Positions 1 to 11,641 are shown, counted from the stretch's first letter. The stretch is DNA of 64,000 bases from Cladocopium goreaui (GCA_947184155.2 CAMXCT020001635.1:35607-99606); one strand, 5' to 3'. The notes: generated from the sequence alone by a model not told the origin. Numbers and translations: made by a program.

Positions 1-1
1 C

Positions 2-3000
2 TTCGCACTTGAACAGCATAAGAGCATTTCGACTGAGTATGGGCTGAATGTATCCATTGAGCAGCACTGGAGGCTTGGAGACCCCCATAAGAAGACCGCT
101 GCACCAGATCGACATGACTATGAAATTGCAATGGTAGGTGGGAGAGAAACCTTACCTGGACCTGACTGGCATAAGTTGTACCGATGGTTGGTTAGTCAAA
201 GCCCTGCTTTCTTGCCTTACCACACGGTATATTTGGTGACGGACAATCGTGATTTGCAATCGGATAAGGTCAAGTCTGAGCCTGGACTCAGTCATTGGCC
301 AATGGTCGCTGCTTGGTGGAAAGAACGGTTACGCTATGTCGGCCCATATGGAGAACTCACCACAGTTGTCTTTGTCCACATTTCAGCTGACACTGGTCTC
401 CATAAGGTACACCCGACATGGGCAGGGACGTACATCCTTGATGCGTGTGTGTTCCTCTTCCCGGCCATCAACTTTGCACTGATTGACAGCGATTGTGTGC
501 CAGTGACTCTCTTTGAGATACGGGAACTTTGGCTGGCGAGCACTGACCCAACCCATTCAGCTGCATCAAGCACAGTTGCAAAGAGCAAACTGTCAAGCCC
601 CATTGCGTCATCGCACAAACGTGCGCGATCTGTGGACACGGGAAGGGACATGCAACAGCCTGGTCCACCATCGAAGCTGTCTAGATCGCATAGTGCGGAC
701 CATCTTGCTGTCCGAAAAGCAGATCCACTACGAGCCCCTCCGTTCACCTACGGTGCCAATTTGGCAGACGAAGTTGACTATGGTGATTCGCCAGACCCGA
801 GTCCCCGCATGTCTCGTCGAGTGACGTCCAGCAGCGATGACTCTTCCCCGGCTGGGTCAACTAAACCCACTCGGAAGGACAAAGTAGCCGTGGATGAAAC
901 TGCCACTGCGCCTAGGCCCAAAGGAGTCATCCTTGTGAGTGAGGCTTTCACTGAAATCAATGCTGGTCTGGTCATTGTATTAGCTTCGGGTCATGAGAGT
1001 CCTGTACCTGTTACTGTCTTGGATGACCCAGACACAGATCCTGATGAAATTGCCCGCGTTATTACCATTGCTTACCACAGACATGTCGAAGCCTACCTAG
1101 CTACTACATATCCACCTGCAGACGTCGAGCAAGCAGTCGCTAGTGGATTACTTGGCTCTCCTCTGCTTGGCACGTCCACACGTGTTACTGCAGATTGGTG
1201 CCATGCGTGGAGCTTGTTAGGCCAGTGGTCTGGACTAGTTACTTTTCCTGTCCCAGCCTCTGGAGTCTGGCCGCGCCATGGTCATTTACGGAAGATCCTT
1301 GATGGCTACCAAGGCAGGCAACCAAACTTCCATAAATGGGCTAGGCCCGCCTACGAGCAAGGGGCCCTTCCGACCCTTAGCCTGCTGCCCGGTGAGGTCA
1401 GTGTACGAGTACTACCAGGAGACAAGATGTACCAAGCCATGGCAATCGAGCCACATTACATGCGGCCTGTTATCCTGCATGGATTTGGCACCAGTGCCAA
1501 GAAAAGAATGCCGAACAGTCTCGCTGACCTCGCCCAATTCGGCTGGTTGCCGCTGGCTGCTGCTTTATTTGGCACGCATGAATGGAAGCCCCAATGGCTA
1601 CATCACAATTTCCTTCCAGTGGTTGGACTGCGGTTGCATGCCAAAGTGCCTCCTCCTCCTCTCTCCCAAGCTCAACTGATCTTGCTGTGTGGATTGTGGC
1701 AACGAAAGGAACAATCGGAACCCTCATGTACGTCGCTGCAGCAAGCAGCTCTCCTGAAGTTTGGTCTTCCGTTACCTTTCCGAGAAATGGCTAAGTGGGA
1801 AATCACTGTCAATAAGCAGACTATAGATGTTGGAGAATTGTCCAAACAAAACTACATCGGAAGACAACCCGAAGCTGCGATGCCTGCTGCACTCAAGGGC
1901 TCGGCTGACTGGGCATCCTGGGTCTTTTCCCTCGTAGAAGTCTGGCAAGATGACGCCCCAATGCAAGACCGACCCCTTGAAGTGCATTGCAGTGGATTAG
2001 GGGGTGGCCTACTTAGTGGCGAACACGAATATGATATTTTCCTGCAAAATCTTGCGCAAACAAAGGTGTATGGCCCATCGCTTGCGATGACAGATAATTG
2101 GGAAGAACATATCACCCAATTGGGCCTTACCAAAACAGTGCACGAATATGCGGTATACCAGCTCCTTTCCACTGCTGATGGATGGACAGCTTGGCGTGAT
2201 TTCCTCCCTGAACAGTTCTCTGATCCACAGCTGCTGCTTACGAGAGCGATCCGCCTCATTGAGGCCGCGAACATCCGGCCAGCCCACGCCAGGCCACCAC
2301 ATCCGACCTGGTCAACAGCAATTATGCAGATCTTCCGTTGTTACCATCCACAAGGGAAACAGCTTTTTCTGAAGTCATGTTTTCCACACTTGGTCACTAC
2401 AGCGGACAACAGAGGGAGCAGGGACATTAACGTGTATGGTTTCTCGGCAGGGTCCTATACGGGCTTAGCAGTCCACGAGATCCTGAGTGAATTTGCTGCG
2501 TTCCCTGGCCTCACTAAAGTTGCTGCGATTGCGACGCCGCCAGAGATGCTGCGACTTGCCACAGGCGAACGCCGAGTCACACTGGTGCACTGCCTGGAGG
2601 ACCGGCTATGTGTGTGGAGACCTGCTTCTCTGACAGAATTTAACTATCAGGTTGTTCTTATAGAGGGGCACCCCACCTGGAGTGGGCGTGCCAAACATTC
2701 CTATGGCCACTTGCTCTTCATTGACCTTGACGAAGGAGTCCACGAAATCCAGAGGCTACAAATCACCACCCCGCAAGTTATTCCACATGGGGTACGGTGC
2801 GAGGGATTGCTGCGTGTACTCTCATGGGTTAGCTTTGACCTTCCTGAGCACCTCAAGACGACTCTAAGTGATTTGTTAGTAGCAGCTGGAGAAGGGAACA
2901 CGGAGCTACAGAATATACCCATTGGTGGACGGGACATTCGGGATGGTCAGCCTGAAACGGAAGCTGACCTACAAGCAGTTCTGATTGCGATGATTCCCAC

Positions 3001-4260
3001 ACCGGGAGGATCCCACGATGAGGGTGGGTTGCTGTTTCGCAACCTACTGGCGGAATTCCTGCGTGGTTTCTCATTACGAACCCTCATCTTCCTACTGGAC
3101 ATGGTACTTCCGCAACTAGACGCTTATCATGTGGGACGGCAGCTCCAGCATCTCCAGCCCTGGGTCAGTGTGGAACTTGCTCAGCAGAAGAAGCGAGGAC
3201 AAACAGGAACACGTTTGCAGCTCACCTACCAATACGAGGCTTATGCTGGGTTTCATGTCGTTCACCTACATACTGATGGTGCCCCGCTCCTGCTCTTCAG
3301 TGCACCGTCGGATGTTCCAATGACCTCGCCGCGAGAACTTTGTGAGGCTGGGAATCTAGGCAACTTGGAAGCCAATGTGATGGCGGGCAGAGCATTACTG
3401 GGTGTTCTCCAGTTACCAGACACTCAGCATCGGTGTGTCATATTACTTGTACATGAAAAGGTGATGTCTAGCGGAACCAGTAAGAACCCTGCTCAGCGAG
3501 CGATCAAGCGCATTGCCCCGAAGTTGCTGGAGCTCGTTATCGTCTCGCTACCCATTGCTCGGACCTTTTGTGGGCGGCTTTTGGACCAGTATCTCAAAAC
3601 AATGAGTTACTTTGATCCTGCAAAGGACTGGCCGAAACCCATCGAAGACTACGTGTCCATGACCGTTGTATGGGAGGAGCTAGCCTTTCTGGGAGACACA
3701 CGCAGCCGCCATGAACTCTTAGTGTTTGCGCAGGCTAACCAGTCGCGCCTACCATTGGCAATGGGCATCGTGCAGCCGCATATACCTGTTCGCCGCATGG
3801 CCAGCGAGCGCAAAACGCAGCTGACGGATGCATTAGTCAGAATTTTGAAACGGTTTTTGACACCAGCCACAATATCAATGGATGGGGCCCATGACAGTTA
3901 CTACTGTGAGTATCTCCTTCCTTTAGCAGCCCACGGTGATGGACATGTCTTGACAGTTTCCATTGCATTGTTACTGGCCATTCTGACAGGAAGATCTGAC
4001 TTATGTATTGCAGGGGTTTTTGGTGCTGGCAAAACGCGGTCCCTTGCGGTCTTGCTCATTGCCCTGAGCTGCGAACTCAAGGAATTTGTTGCCATCATCT
4101 ATACGAAAGAAAATGTAGCTGCCAAAGCACTTGCGGATCAACTAAGTGATCTCGCGCCCCCCACAATCAAGAGCTTTGGTAGGCTAATTGGACGCATGGA
4201 GGAAGGCAAAGGAGAAGCATATGCCTCCAAGATTGACGTCCGATGCATCGCAATAGAATC
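2..4260 (+). pseudogene. N-terminal and central part of a giant multidomain protein (glycosyltransferase-like, alpha/beta-hydrolase-like, SF1 helicase)
   Basis: One frame is open from base 2 to about 4250, so the gene starts left of the window; the ATG at 131 is internal. Residues below are counted from that ATG. Residues ~115-125 hold a DSD motif (485-493) after a run of beta-like hydrophobic residues, as in DxD glycosyltransferases. Residues ~165-260 are Ser/Pro-rich and low-complexity. At 2438-2452 there is a GFSAG nucleophile-elbow motif (Ser772), followed by Asp824 (2600) and His860 (2708), an order compatible with an alpha/beta hydrolase. At 4013-4036 the Walker A motif GVFGAGKT opens an SF1 helicase motor. 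No intron is apparent in >4 kb, unlike the intron-rich DNA downstream. The frame changes near 4235-4255, after which the helicase motor continues in another frame. The helicase assignment is strong, the glycosyltransferase moderate and the hydrolase tentative. Confidence 0.72.
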
Positions 4261-4641
4261 ATCGCTCACAAGAATGTACTCATTGCAACAGGTGGCTCGG
4301 ACGGCGGAAATGGCGATGCGCTACTCCAGCTTTGGCCATTGGATCTCTGCATCATGGATGAAAGTCAACAGTATGGCAACTACCATGAAATTGCAGCTCT
4401 CGCTGCTATTCAACAACCAACCCTTACTGTTTTCATTGGTGATCATAGGCAAACTCCAGGCGGATTGTCAAAAGGCCGAGCAGCGGCTGTCAATCGTCGC
4501 AAACTGTTGCAACGGCCGTTAGGGCTCCGAGCACTTGATAAGTCAGGAGACTATCTTCCGCCGGCACGAATGACAGCACTTATAGCGCAGCTTTGGCCTG
4601 ATGCGAGCCAAGATCCGGAGTCTGACTGTTTTCATTGGTGA
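4243..4641 (+). pseudogene. SF1 helicase motor, Walker B and motif III segment (shifted frame)
   Basis: This segment continues the protein above in the next frame. It carries Walker B (LCIMDESQ, about 4345-4368, a DEAD-box variant with E as the catalytic acid) and a Q-containing motif III (GDHRQTPGG, about 4438-4467), as in Upf1/ZNFX1-like superfamily 1 helicases. These motifs sit about 325 and 420 bases after Walker A, which fits one RecA-like domain. The frame differs from the Walker A segment, so a small indel lies between ~4235 and 4255. That is either a true lesion or an assembly error. The segment ends inside the duplicated block at 4426-4742. Confidence 0.75.
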
Positions 4642-4742
4642 TAGGGCTCTGCTGATAGTGTCAGGAGACTACCTTCCGCCGGCACGAATGACAGCACTTA
4701 TAGCGCAGCTTTGGCCTGATGCGAGCCAAGATCCGGAGTCTG
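4426..4742 (+). repeat. Imperfect tandem duplication inside the helicase gene (199-bp unit, second copy with 81-bp deletion)
   Basis: A block beginning ACTGTTTTCATTGGTGAT at 4426 starts again at 4625 (offset 199). The second copy then skips 81 bases and rejoins, so that GTCAGGAGACTA/C, at ~4542 in copy one, recurs at ~4660 (offset 118). An AGG lies at the deletion junction. The net insertion of 118 bp is not a multiple of three, which matches the change of open frame seen across this point. The two copies are nearly identical, so the event is recent. Confidence 0.9.
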
Positions 4743-6297
4743 ATCTCTTCAGTTTGCTGCGACTCGCAAATAAGTCGCATAGTGGCCCATGGACATCTAC
4801 TCCGCAAGACTACGAGCTGCCTGCTGCCCTGGGCGTGTGCTTCACTGCCGAATATCGTGCCAGCTGGACGCACACAGCAGCCTGGTTGCAGCAGCTCTAG
4901 CAGTCCTGCTAATTGCCACAGCACCAGAGGAATTTGGAGTACCTGAGTGCACCACAACCCTTGAGGCTGCAGGGTTATGTGGTCCTCACCGGTGGGGTAT
5001 CATTCTCCCTAACAGCTCACGGGTCTCAATGCTGACTTACCAAGCTATTGTTGCAGTTCGATATCCTGAGTTAGTCCTCCACGAGCCCAATCACATCTAC
5101 ATTGGACACTTCGTGCCACATGAGTCCACTGTGGCACAAGGAGGCTTCCGGACAGTACTGTGGAAGGCACCTAAAGATCTAAGAGCTGCAGTCGAGGACG
5201 TCGTTGCCTTCTGCACTTATCTGAAGAATTATTATCGCAACTTGCAACAGGGAGCGACCTCGCAGCTGCTTGTCCTATGCAATCGTACGGCGGTGCACAA
5301 CTTGCTGCTCCAACATGGCTTCCAGTCCGCGTGGTATGGTGGGCTGAGAGTTTCCACCACTTCCTCTGCCGCGGGGGCAACAGCACGCATTGCGGTCATT
5401 GTTCAAACAGGCGTTGGGTTTCTAAGTGGAGGACGTCGGGATGCAACAGCAGATGAGCGCGAAGACTGCTATGGGAGAGCAACTGTAGCGCTCACAAGAG
5501 CCATTGAACATACCTATATTGTCTCGCCTCTTGATATGGCAGGCATGATTGGCATGGCTCAGACACTAGGAGTGTACCATTATGGCTACTTCACGCTGAA
5601 AGGCCGAGACATTCAGTACCATGGCCCTTCAAAATACCCCAGTGACAAAAGTGCCATACTGGACTGGGGATTAGTGGATCCATTTATTTCCCAAGATAAA
5701 CCTCCCCTTGCTATTGCCATGATAGTGACCACCAATGGCACGCGAGTGTGGCGACGATATCGGTTGGTGGTGGCATGCAGAGACAAGCTACGGCTACCCC
5801 CTGATGTCCTTGCAGCGTTAGAGTCCCGCACGCGTGATCATGTGCTGACGACCAGCGGGTTTTTCCCCTGCTCGATTGATCGGGAATACTTGTATGGTTA
5901 TGCTGCTGATGGGTACAGATCTCCTCTCTGGCTCTGTGCAGCCTATAATGGGTCCCCAGCACTTGTTCATCGACATCGAGGCCACAAGGTCTTCTTTCAC
6001 GTGGGTATACAGGATCGGCAACTTGTCGTAATACCGGGTATCCACTACTTCGATGCCCATCGGTTGCAACCGGACCTCTTGGACACATTGGATCGCCAGA
6101 TTGATCCAGGGTCCATGAATTTTGCAAGCCCCGAGGGTGCAGGAGACACAGTGAATGACCCCTCCTCGGATGAGGAAGCGGCCTCTACCGATGACGAGAG
6201 TGATCCAGAGGACCCTACAGTTGCATGGTGCCCACCTATACCTGATGCAGCTGAAGATCCTCTGAAGATGAGATCGCGAGTGCAGCTGACAAGCTAG
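4642..6297 (+). pseudogene. SF1 helicase C-terminal motor domain and acidic tail
   Basis: After the duplication the protein resumes in a second frame (about 4660-4899), then moves to a third frame that stays open to the stop at 6295-6297. The conserved tail of the motor includes motif VI (VALTRA, about 5485-5502), typical of Upf1-like SF1 helicases where the Arg contacts ATP. It is preceded by an RDATADERE segment. The end (about 6120-6230) is acidic and Asp/Ser/Glu-rich. At ~6255-6297 the coding-like frame shifts again into the next segment. Together with Walker A and B upstream this completes both RecA-like lobes. Confidence 0.72.
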
Positions 6298-7353
6298 CAA
6301 TCCTGATTACTAATGTCCAACCTAACGGAAACCCGTTTTGCATACCCGAAAACCTTGGAGTTCTCCCACAGTTATGGCTACAGGCGAGATTGACGTTGTC
6401 TTTGACTGCCATCCAAGAAAAGTTTTCGCGCATCTTGCTGAGTGTGGCCTGTGAACTGTGGTTGCGTGGGCAAAGCGCCACGATGGAGGATGTCCTCCTG
6501 CAGACGGCAAGGGCTCTCACAATTCGTTTGGCAGAAAAGCTCGCCCAAGCGATGAGCTCGTTGATGAGATTGGCTGAATCCATGGTGACTCCAGAAACTG
6601 AATGCTTGCTGTATGCCACGTACTGGTTTCGGCCCATCCTGTCTGAGCTCATCGGCTCGGCCCTTGAGAGCTCTGAGGTGAACCGGAGTCGAGCGCCGAG
6701 TGGCCCAGTAAAAGTCCTGGTCACTGATCGGCCGCATCGACGCACTACTGGGCTAGTGGACCTTACGAGTGGTGCCTCTGCCCTATTGGCATGGTTCCCG
6801 GCTAGCTGGGCTAGCAAAATTGCTCCCAAACTTCTTGAGAATGCCCCTGAGAATGCGCAGAAACCACAAGAAATCAACATCGCATGCCCGAAACGTTCCT
6901 GTGACGAGACTCCAGTGGAAGGAGCAAAACAGCTGCTCCAAGCAGTAAAATTTGCTGCCAAAACCATGCCTGGTTTTCGTCTTGGATTGGATGAAGACTT
7001 TCAAATGGCTGGATGCTTCCAGGAGCTCATCCATGGATACACATCAGGGCTCGTTGAACCATGCATGATGCGAGGTCTCCAACCACTGGGACCGACTCGC
7101 ACTACTCTGGAAGTGATCATACCTTCTCAAGAAGGGCTTACACCTGAAAAATGGAAAGAAACAGCCACACTGTGCCCACTTGATTGGCCTTCCAACTACA
7201 GTCTGTTGCGATTGTGGCATACCAATGGGAGCCTGCATCAAACGGTAGCGCGACTCAGGAATCAACTGTCGCACAGCCATATGTTTGCTGAATGGACCGT
7301 GCATCTCAACAGATTTGCAGAGCGTGTTTTATTCCAGCAACCTGCAGTTTATG
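6255..7353 (+). pseudogene. C-terminal extension of the helicase protein, interrupted by the retroelement
   Basis: This frame is open from 6255 and overlaps the last 43 bases of the previous segment, so a one-base shift would join them. It encodes about 365 mostly helical residues, rich in Leu/Ala, with no motif I recognise. Codon choice and composition resemble the helicase segment rather than the decayed retroelement that follows. At 7353 host sequence stops and repeat A1 of the retroelement begins; the ~40 further codons open past this point belong to the element. The missing 3' end is found at 15249. Confidence 0.6.
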
Positions 7354-7715
7354 GGAGCAACTCATTTCAAAGAAATGATGATCCCCTTATTTGTAATGAT
7401 GAGGAAAAATTTTGTAGTGACAAAATTAGGTTGGGCTGTTGTTTCTGTAACCTGTTTTTCACCTTACGCTAAATCAGTACAAAGAACAAACTTGAAAACC
7501 TGAGCATTTTAAACTAAAATGGAAATGCTTCTTTGGTTTCACACAAACAAGAAAGGCTCTAGGTTTTTTGGTTTTGTGGTTTTGAAGTTGCAAAGACAAA
7601 CTCTCAAAACAACCTGGCAGGGCAGCATAAATAATTTTATGTGCGCGCACGCCTCAAACCAGGGTGGGTGAGGTGGGTTTTTTTCACTTCACTTTTGAGT
7701 GAGTGTGAAATTTTA
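7354..7715 (+). repeat. Split direct repeat A1
   Basis: These 362 bases begin GGAGCAACTCATTTC and end GTGAAATTTTA. They recur at 14397-14756 with only a two-base difference in a T run (7 versus 5 T). A1 is the left terminus of the retroelement, and the first ATG of the element lies 23 bases beyond it. The left junction falls within a host codon. Confidence 0.95.
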
Positions 7716-7737
7716 GCATGGGGGTAGGTAGTTGGCC

Positions 7738-8614
7738 ATGGATTCTTCTTCAGAGGAATTCGGAGCGAGCCTGGCAGAGTCTGGACAACAAATTGGAGGA
7801 TCGGAAACAACTGGATTAAGCCATTTGGATACTGGTTTTCTTGAGTTTCAGAACTTAGAAGTGGACGCTGGAGAAATTCTTGAGCCACGGACTAATCTGG
7901 ACTTTGCAGATCTGTTAGGTTTGCCTGATGACAATGCTGGCTACTCACCTTCTGTGTGTACTGACTTTTCGTGGTTTTTACCGGAAACTTCAGTGGAAAC
8001 AACCTGGGTGTTGCAAGCAAGGGACTACAACCAGGAAACATGGGTGCTATCAGCTTGGAAGATCCTTTCAGCAGAGAACTTCAAACTTCTTTGGGGACGG
8101 AGTAGTTGGGTTAATTTTTGGACATAAACCAGTCAGTCATGGACATGATGGAAAAGAGTTCAAGCGACCTTTGCCAGCACCTGTGATACAAGAATCGGCA
8201 AGTGCGTCTTCACGTGAAGTCGAACGGAGAGTTTTTCCAAGGCCTGGCCAAGAGGTGAAAGGTTTGATGCAACGTGTCAGGGACATACCTGGACGCAGCT
8301 GGCAAGAGGAACGTGGAGCAGTGTTGCAAACTTCAGTCAGAAGTTGGGTTATGCTGACTGATACCTGGTTGCCGGAGAGTTCAACTTTGATTGCAGTTTT
8401 ACACAACTGCAAGACCTTTAAGGAGAAGGCACGGATGCTGGTGGATGTTTTTTACAACAAGTCACCTCAGGCTTTGATGAAGCGAGTAAGCCGTTTTCAA
8501 AGACTTTGCACTGCTTTGCAAGTAGATGATATTAGGTTTCCTTGCGTTGAAGAACAGGTCTACAACTTTTTGAAATACAGGAAACTGTCAGGGGAGCGCC
8601 GTCATCAAGACTGA
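7738..8614 (+). pseudogene. N-terminal part of the element's first protein (leads into tyrosine recombinase)
   Basis: An ATG at 7738, just inside A1, opens an acidic Ser/Glu-rich frame to 8127. The conserved part continues in another frame (about 8130-8614). It has a basic Trp/Arg-rich stretch and a segment with Phe-Tyr-Asn-Lys-x-Pro-Gln that I associate with the N-terminal region of tyrosine-recombinase proteins of dinoflagellate retroelements (recollection, not a search). A small indel near 8100-8130 separates the halves. Confidence 0.6.
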
Positions 8615-9480
8615 AGTCGTTCTTTGAGGCTCTGGTCTTTGTCAGGTATGTGTTTAGTGTTGACGCTCTTCAAGCTTTGGCAGGAAGCCGCAAGTGCACA
8701 AGTGCTGCATTCACTAAGAGTTTGAACTGTCCGAAGCAAGCATAACATTCACTGTCAAACAATTGCAAGTTTTTCATGCAGTGCTACGGGAATCAGAAGA
8801 AATCTGGAATAGGGTGATGGCTGGCATGGTCCTTGTTGTTTCTATGCAAGAGCCAGATGGTCGGACCCTCAGCACGCTGAAGCCATGTTTGAAGATAGGG
8901 ATTTTGATGGTCACATTCCAATTTTTGGAAGCAAAAACTGCAGTATCTGAGACGGCAAGAGCGTATCATTTTGAGACGTCAATCTTACCGATGGCATCTC
9001 CTGCCATTGATGTCACAGATGACAACTAGGGTTTGCAATGGACTCATGTTCGAAGAGTTTGAAAAATTGATGACCCGACTAGATATCAGTTGATGCCTGC
9101 ACCTGATAGCATGCTGGAACCAACGTGGCGTCCTTCGACAACGCGAGAGGCCAAGATGTGGATGCATGGGTTGTTGGGTGATACTTTGAACGGAGCTCCA
9201 AAAGACACTGGTCAATTTCGCAAGTGCACATGTTTTTTCCTACATGGCAAAGAGAGGTGCGTCATTTGAGGACAAGCTAATCTCGGGTTACCATGCAAAT
9301 CCCATGAAGATGGCACTGGTTTACAGTCGGGAGAAGGCGGCCCAACGGTTGGCTTTGCTGGCTCACGTTTTGAATGAGACCCAAGGGGTGTCTTTGACCC
9401 TGACTGCACAAGAAGTGGAAGGCTTAAAGCAGGGACAGCGCCGTTTGATCAGGTGGAAGCATTTGCAATCAATTTAAAGG
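8615..9480 (+). pseudogene. Tyrosine recombinase catalytic domain (decayed)
   Basis: Pieces in several frames line up as a tyrosine recombinase. Box I appears as YARARWSD at 8843-8866, in a different frame from its flanks, with the catalytic Arg about 8855. An EAKTAV segment follows at about 8930. The box II region near 9190-9230 is degraded, with no clear HxxR. The C-terminal part runs from 9244 in an open 77-codon frame and keeps the nucleophile region, with Tyr at 9322-9324 in a VYSRE context. At least two frameshifts and the degraded box II make this copy non-functional. Confidence 0.75.
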
Positions 9481-10438
9481 TTCAACTGACTCTGAGTGAA
9501 TCGAATGCCGGTCAACAGGTTAAATCGTGTTCTGAAGGATCCTGGCCGAAGGTTGTTGAAAACCAGACCAAGCCTGGAGCCGAGATTTCAAGCAAGGACA
9601 TGTCACCACACATGCAAGTGACGCGTCGGATAGTGAAAGCCATGCCTTTGCACCGGTAGTTGGACACTGTTTGATAGAAAAGCAGGTTGACAAAGCGTTG
9701 TGGCAAAAATTGCAATTCAGAAATGTTTCACCTTGAAGGGCCGAGCATGTGAAGGTCCTTCTTTATGGAAGGAGGATCACTGCAGGTTTCAAAACAGGCA
9801 CTGGGGTGAAGTCAAGTATGACTCAACCAAGTGCGAACAGTGTTTCAGATCGAAAGACAGCTGAACATGCAACGTTCCGCAAATGTGGAAAATCTTTTCC
9901 GAGCGGCAGGCTTGTTTCCCAGCTGAGATTCACATGTCACTTTTTCCGTTTAATTTCAAGCATGGAATTCACGAGTTTTGCGGTCATGTGTTGAACGGCT
10001 TTTGAGGCGTGACAACAGGATTCCACAATTTCAGTGAAAAAGAAAAAACCTTGAGGCAACAGGCGAAAGGTTTTGCATCGATGCTGTACTCAGAAGTAGT
10101 GCATCTCTCAGGGCAGTTTCAGGACTGTCACATCAGCGAGGAATCGTTGAAGCTTGAAGGTTCAAGCAGAAACGATAGGTCGTTGAGATATGGAGAGTTG
10201 TGGACATGAGTGCAAAGTTTTAACTTCAATTTTTAATGTAGAAAGTCTTCATGGGGTGGCATGCACTGATCATACACACACGAGGCTTTGATTACCAGGG
10301 TTTGCACCGTTTGCATGACGAACAAGGTTTGGTTGCAAACCATTGTGCCAACACGTTCAAACTCATGCTGATGGCTTGCAGTGCCTGAAATATCTCACTT
10401 GACGCACAGTCAGACTGGCAGTTTAGCTATCGCCCTCG
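9481..10438 (+). pseudogene. Decayed tail of the recombinase protein and spacer before gag
   Basis: Short coding-like fragments occur in mixed frames. Examples are a VLLYGRRI stretch at about 9755 and, in another frame, a KCEQCF Cys pair near 9830, which may be remains of a small zinc-binding C-terminal module. No frame is open across the segment. From ~10010 to 10438 I see no recognisable protein. Confidence 0.4.
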
Positions 10439-11641
10439 ATGTCTCTTGCCGATTCCGAAGCTGCGTTTGAGCAGCACTGCAGCAAATTGGTGGGGGATGG
10501 TAGCTTAGCAACCTTGTTGGTCAACCATGGTATCAAGAGCTTGAGTGCTCTGGCTTTTGCGTCGGGAACACCGCAGTCACCGCCAACAGAGGAACAATTC
10601 AAAGAGTTTGCAACGCAGGTGAATGGCGGAGTGGACATGAGTTTTGGTATGCAAGCGCACCTCAAACGTCTGCATTTCGAAGCCGCTGCAATAGTGATGG
10701 CTGAGTTGAAATCACGTGCAATGGACACTACACCAGATGGGGCTAGGAAGCTGCCTTTAGCAGAAAAAGCAGCACGGTTCAAGGAGCAAGAGGCCAGACT
10801 CCCTGGCCTGCGCCTGAAAGGCGAACTACAGCCGTCCTACGCCTTAGTGGATCTGGTGGCACAAGTCAAAGAGACGAACTGCATCACTTGGATTGCTCCG
10901 AGTAAGTGCACTAAGAGAGACAGTGAAGTTCAAAACAGCCTCAAGGAGAAACCCGTGATCCTTTCTTTAGAACAACAGATGGTTAAGTTGGCCACACCCA
11001 CAGAGCAGCTGGTGGCCGACACTTCTACAGATTTGCAGTTTCAATGGGCGCTTCAGCGCCGTGGCTTGGCGTACGATCAGTGTACGCTCATAAAGTTTGA
11101 CGAGCATGAAGCTTGGGTACAACAGCTGCTGGGACAGCTGACCAAAGAACCACCGCCTGGATTCACGAGAGTTTCAATCAGCCAAGCAATTCGAGCAGAC
11201 AGGGAACTTTTTACAATAATGGCCCAGGAGCTGCAAGACTCTGTGCAGCCTGACCCCCGAGGAGTTCTCCCAATGGAGGCCAAGTTGAAAGAGCTCAGAA
11301 CGGACCCTAGGGTCACAATGTTCTTGCTACCCATGGCAAAAGGTAGCCCAAAGGAACAGGAAAAAGCTGCTTCCTCTACTCCGACACCAAAGGCCACTCC
11401 TGGACCTCCTGCACGACCTACAAAGAGGGCAAAGACCTCTGCCAAAGCGAAGGCAATGTGCCCTAGTGAGATGAAGGGATTTGCACAAAGAGACGCCAAT
11501 GGACAGGCAATTTGCTGGGCCTCTAATCAGAAAAGTGGGTGCAAACTCGAGGTGTCAAATGGACGTTGCAAAAAGGGCATGCATTGCTGCATAAAGTGCC
11601 ATAAGAGCAATCATAGCTTGGTCACTTGCCGCTCCAGCTAA
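10439..11641 (+). CDS. Gag-like nucleocapsid protein with CCHC zinc knuckle (retroelement)
   Basis: This is an intact 400-codon frame with a clear ATG at 10439 and stop at 11639-11641. The N-terminal ~300 residues are alpha-helical and charged. Residues ~305-340 are basic and Pro/Ala/Lys-rich, as in RNA-binding linkers. The C terminus has a Cys-x8-Cys-x8-Cys-x4-His arrangement followed by a perfect retroviral-type knuckle CX2CX4HX4C at 11588-11629. It is likely to coat the element RNA. It lies between the recombinase and the RT region. It is the only long undamaged frame in the element, which is notable beside the many breaks on both sides. Confidence 0.85.
   Translation: MSLADSEAAFEQHCSKLVGDGSLATLLVNHGIKSLSALAFASGTPQSPPTEEQFKEFATQVNGGVDMSFGMQAHLKRLHFEAAAIVMAELKSRAMDTTPDGARKLPLAEKAARFKEQEARLPGLRLKGELQPSYALVDLVAQVKETNCITWIAPSKCTKRDSEVQNSLKEKPVILSLEQQMVKLATPTEQLVADTSTDLQFQWALQRRGLAYDQCTLIKFDEHEAWVQQLLGQLTKEPPPGFTRVSISQAIRADRELFTIMAQELQDSVQPDPRGVLPMEAKLKELRTDPRVTMFLLPMAKGSPKEQEKAASSTPTPKATPGPPARPTKRAKTSAKAKAMCPSEMKGFAQRDANGQAICWASNQKSGCKLEVSNGRCKKGMHCCIKCHKSNHSLVTCRSS

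Noticed and set aside
6236-6967. 243-codon minus-strand frame opposite the helicase C-terminal extension
   Set aside because: The plus-strand frame has continuous protein-like composition and links to the segments on both sides; the minus frame is its shadow.
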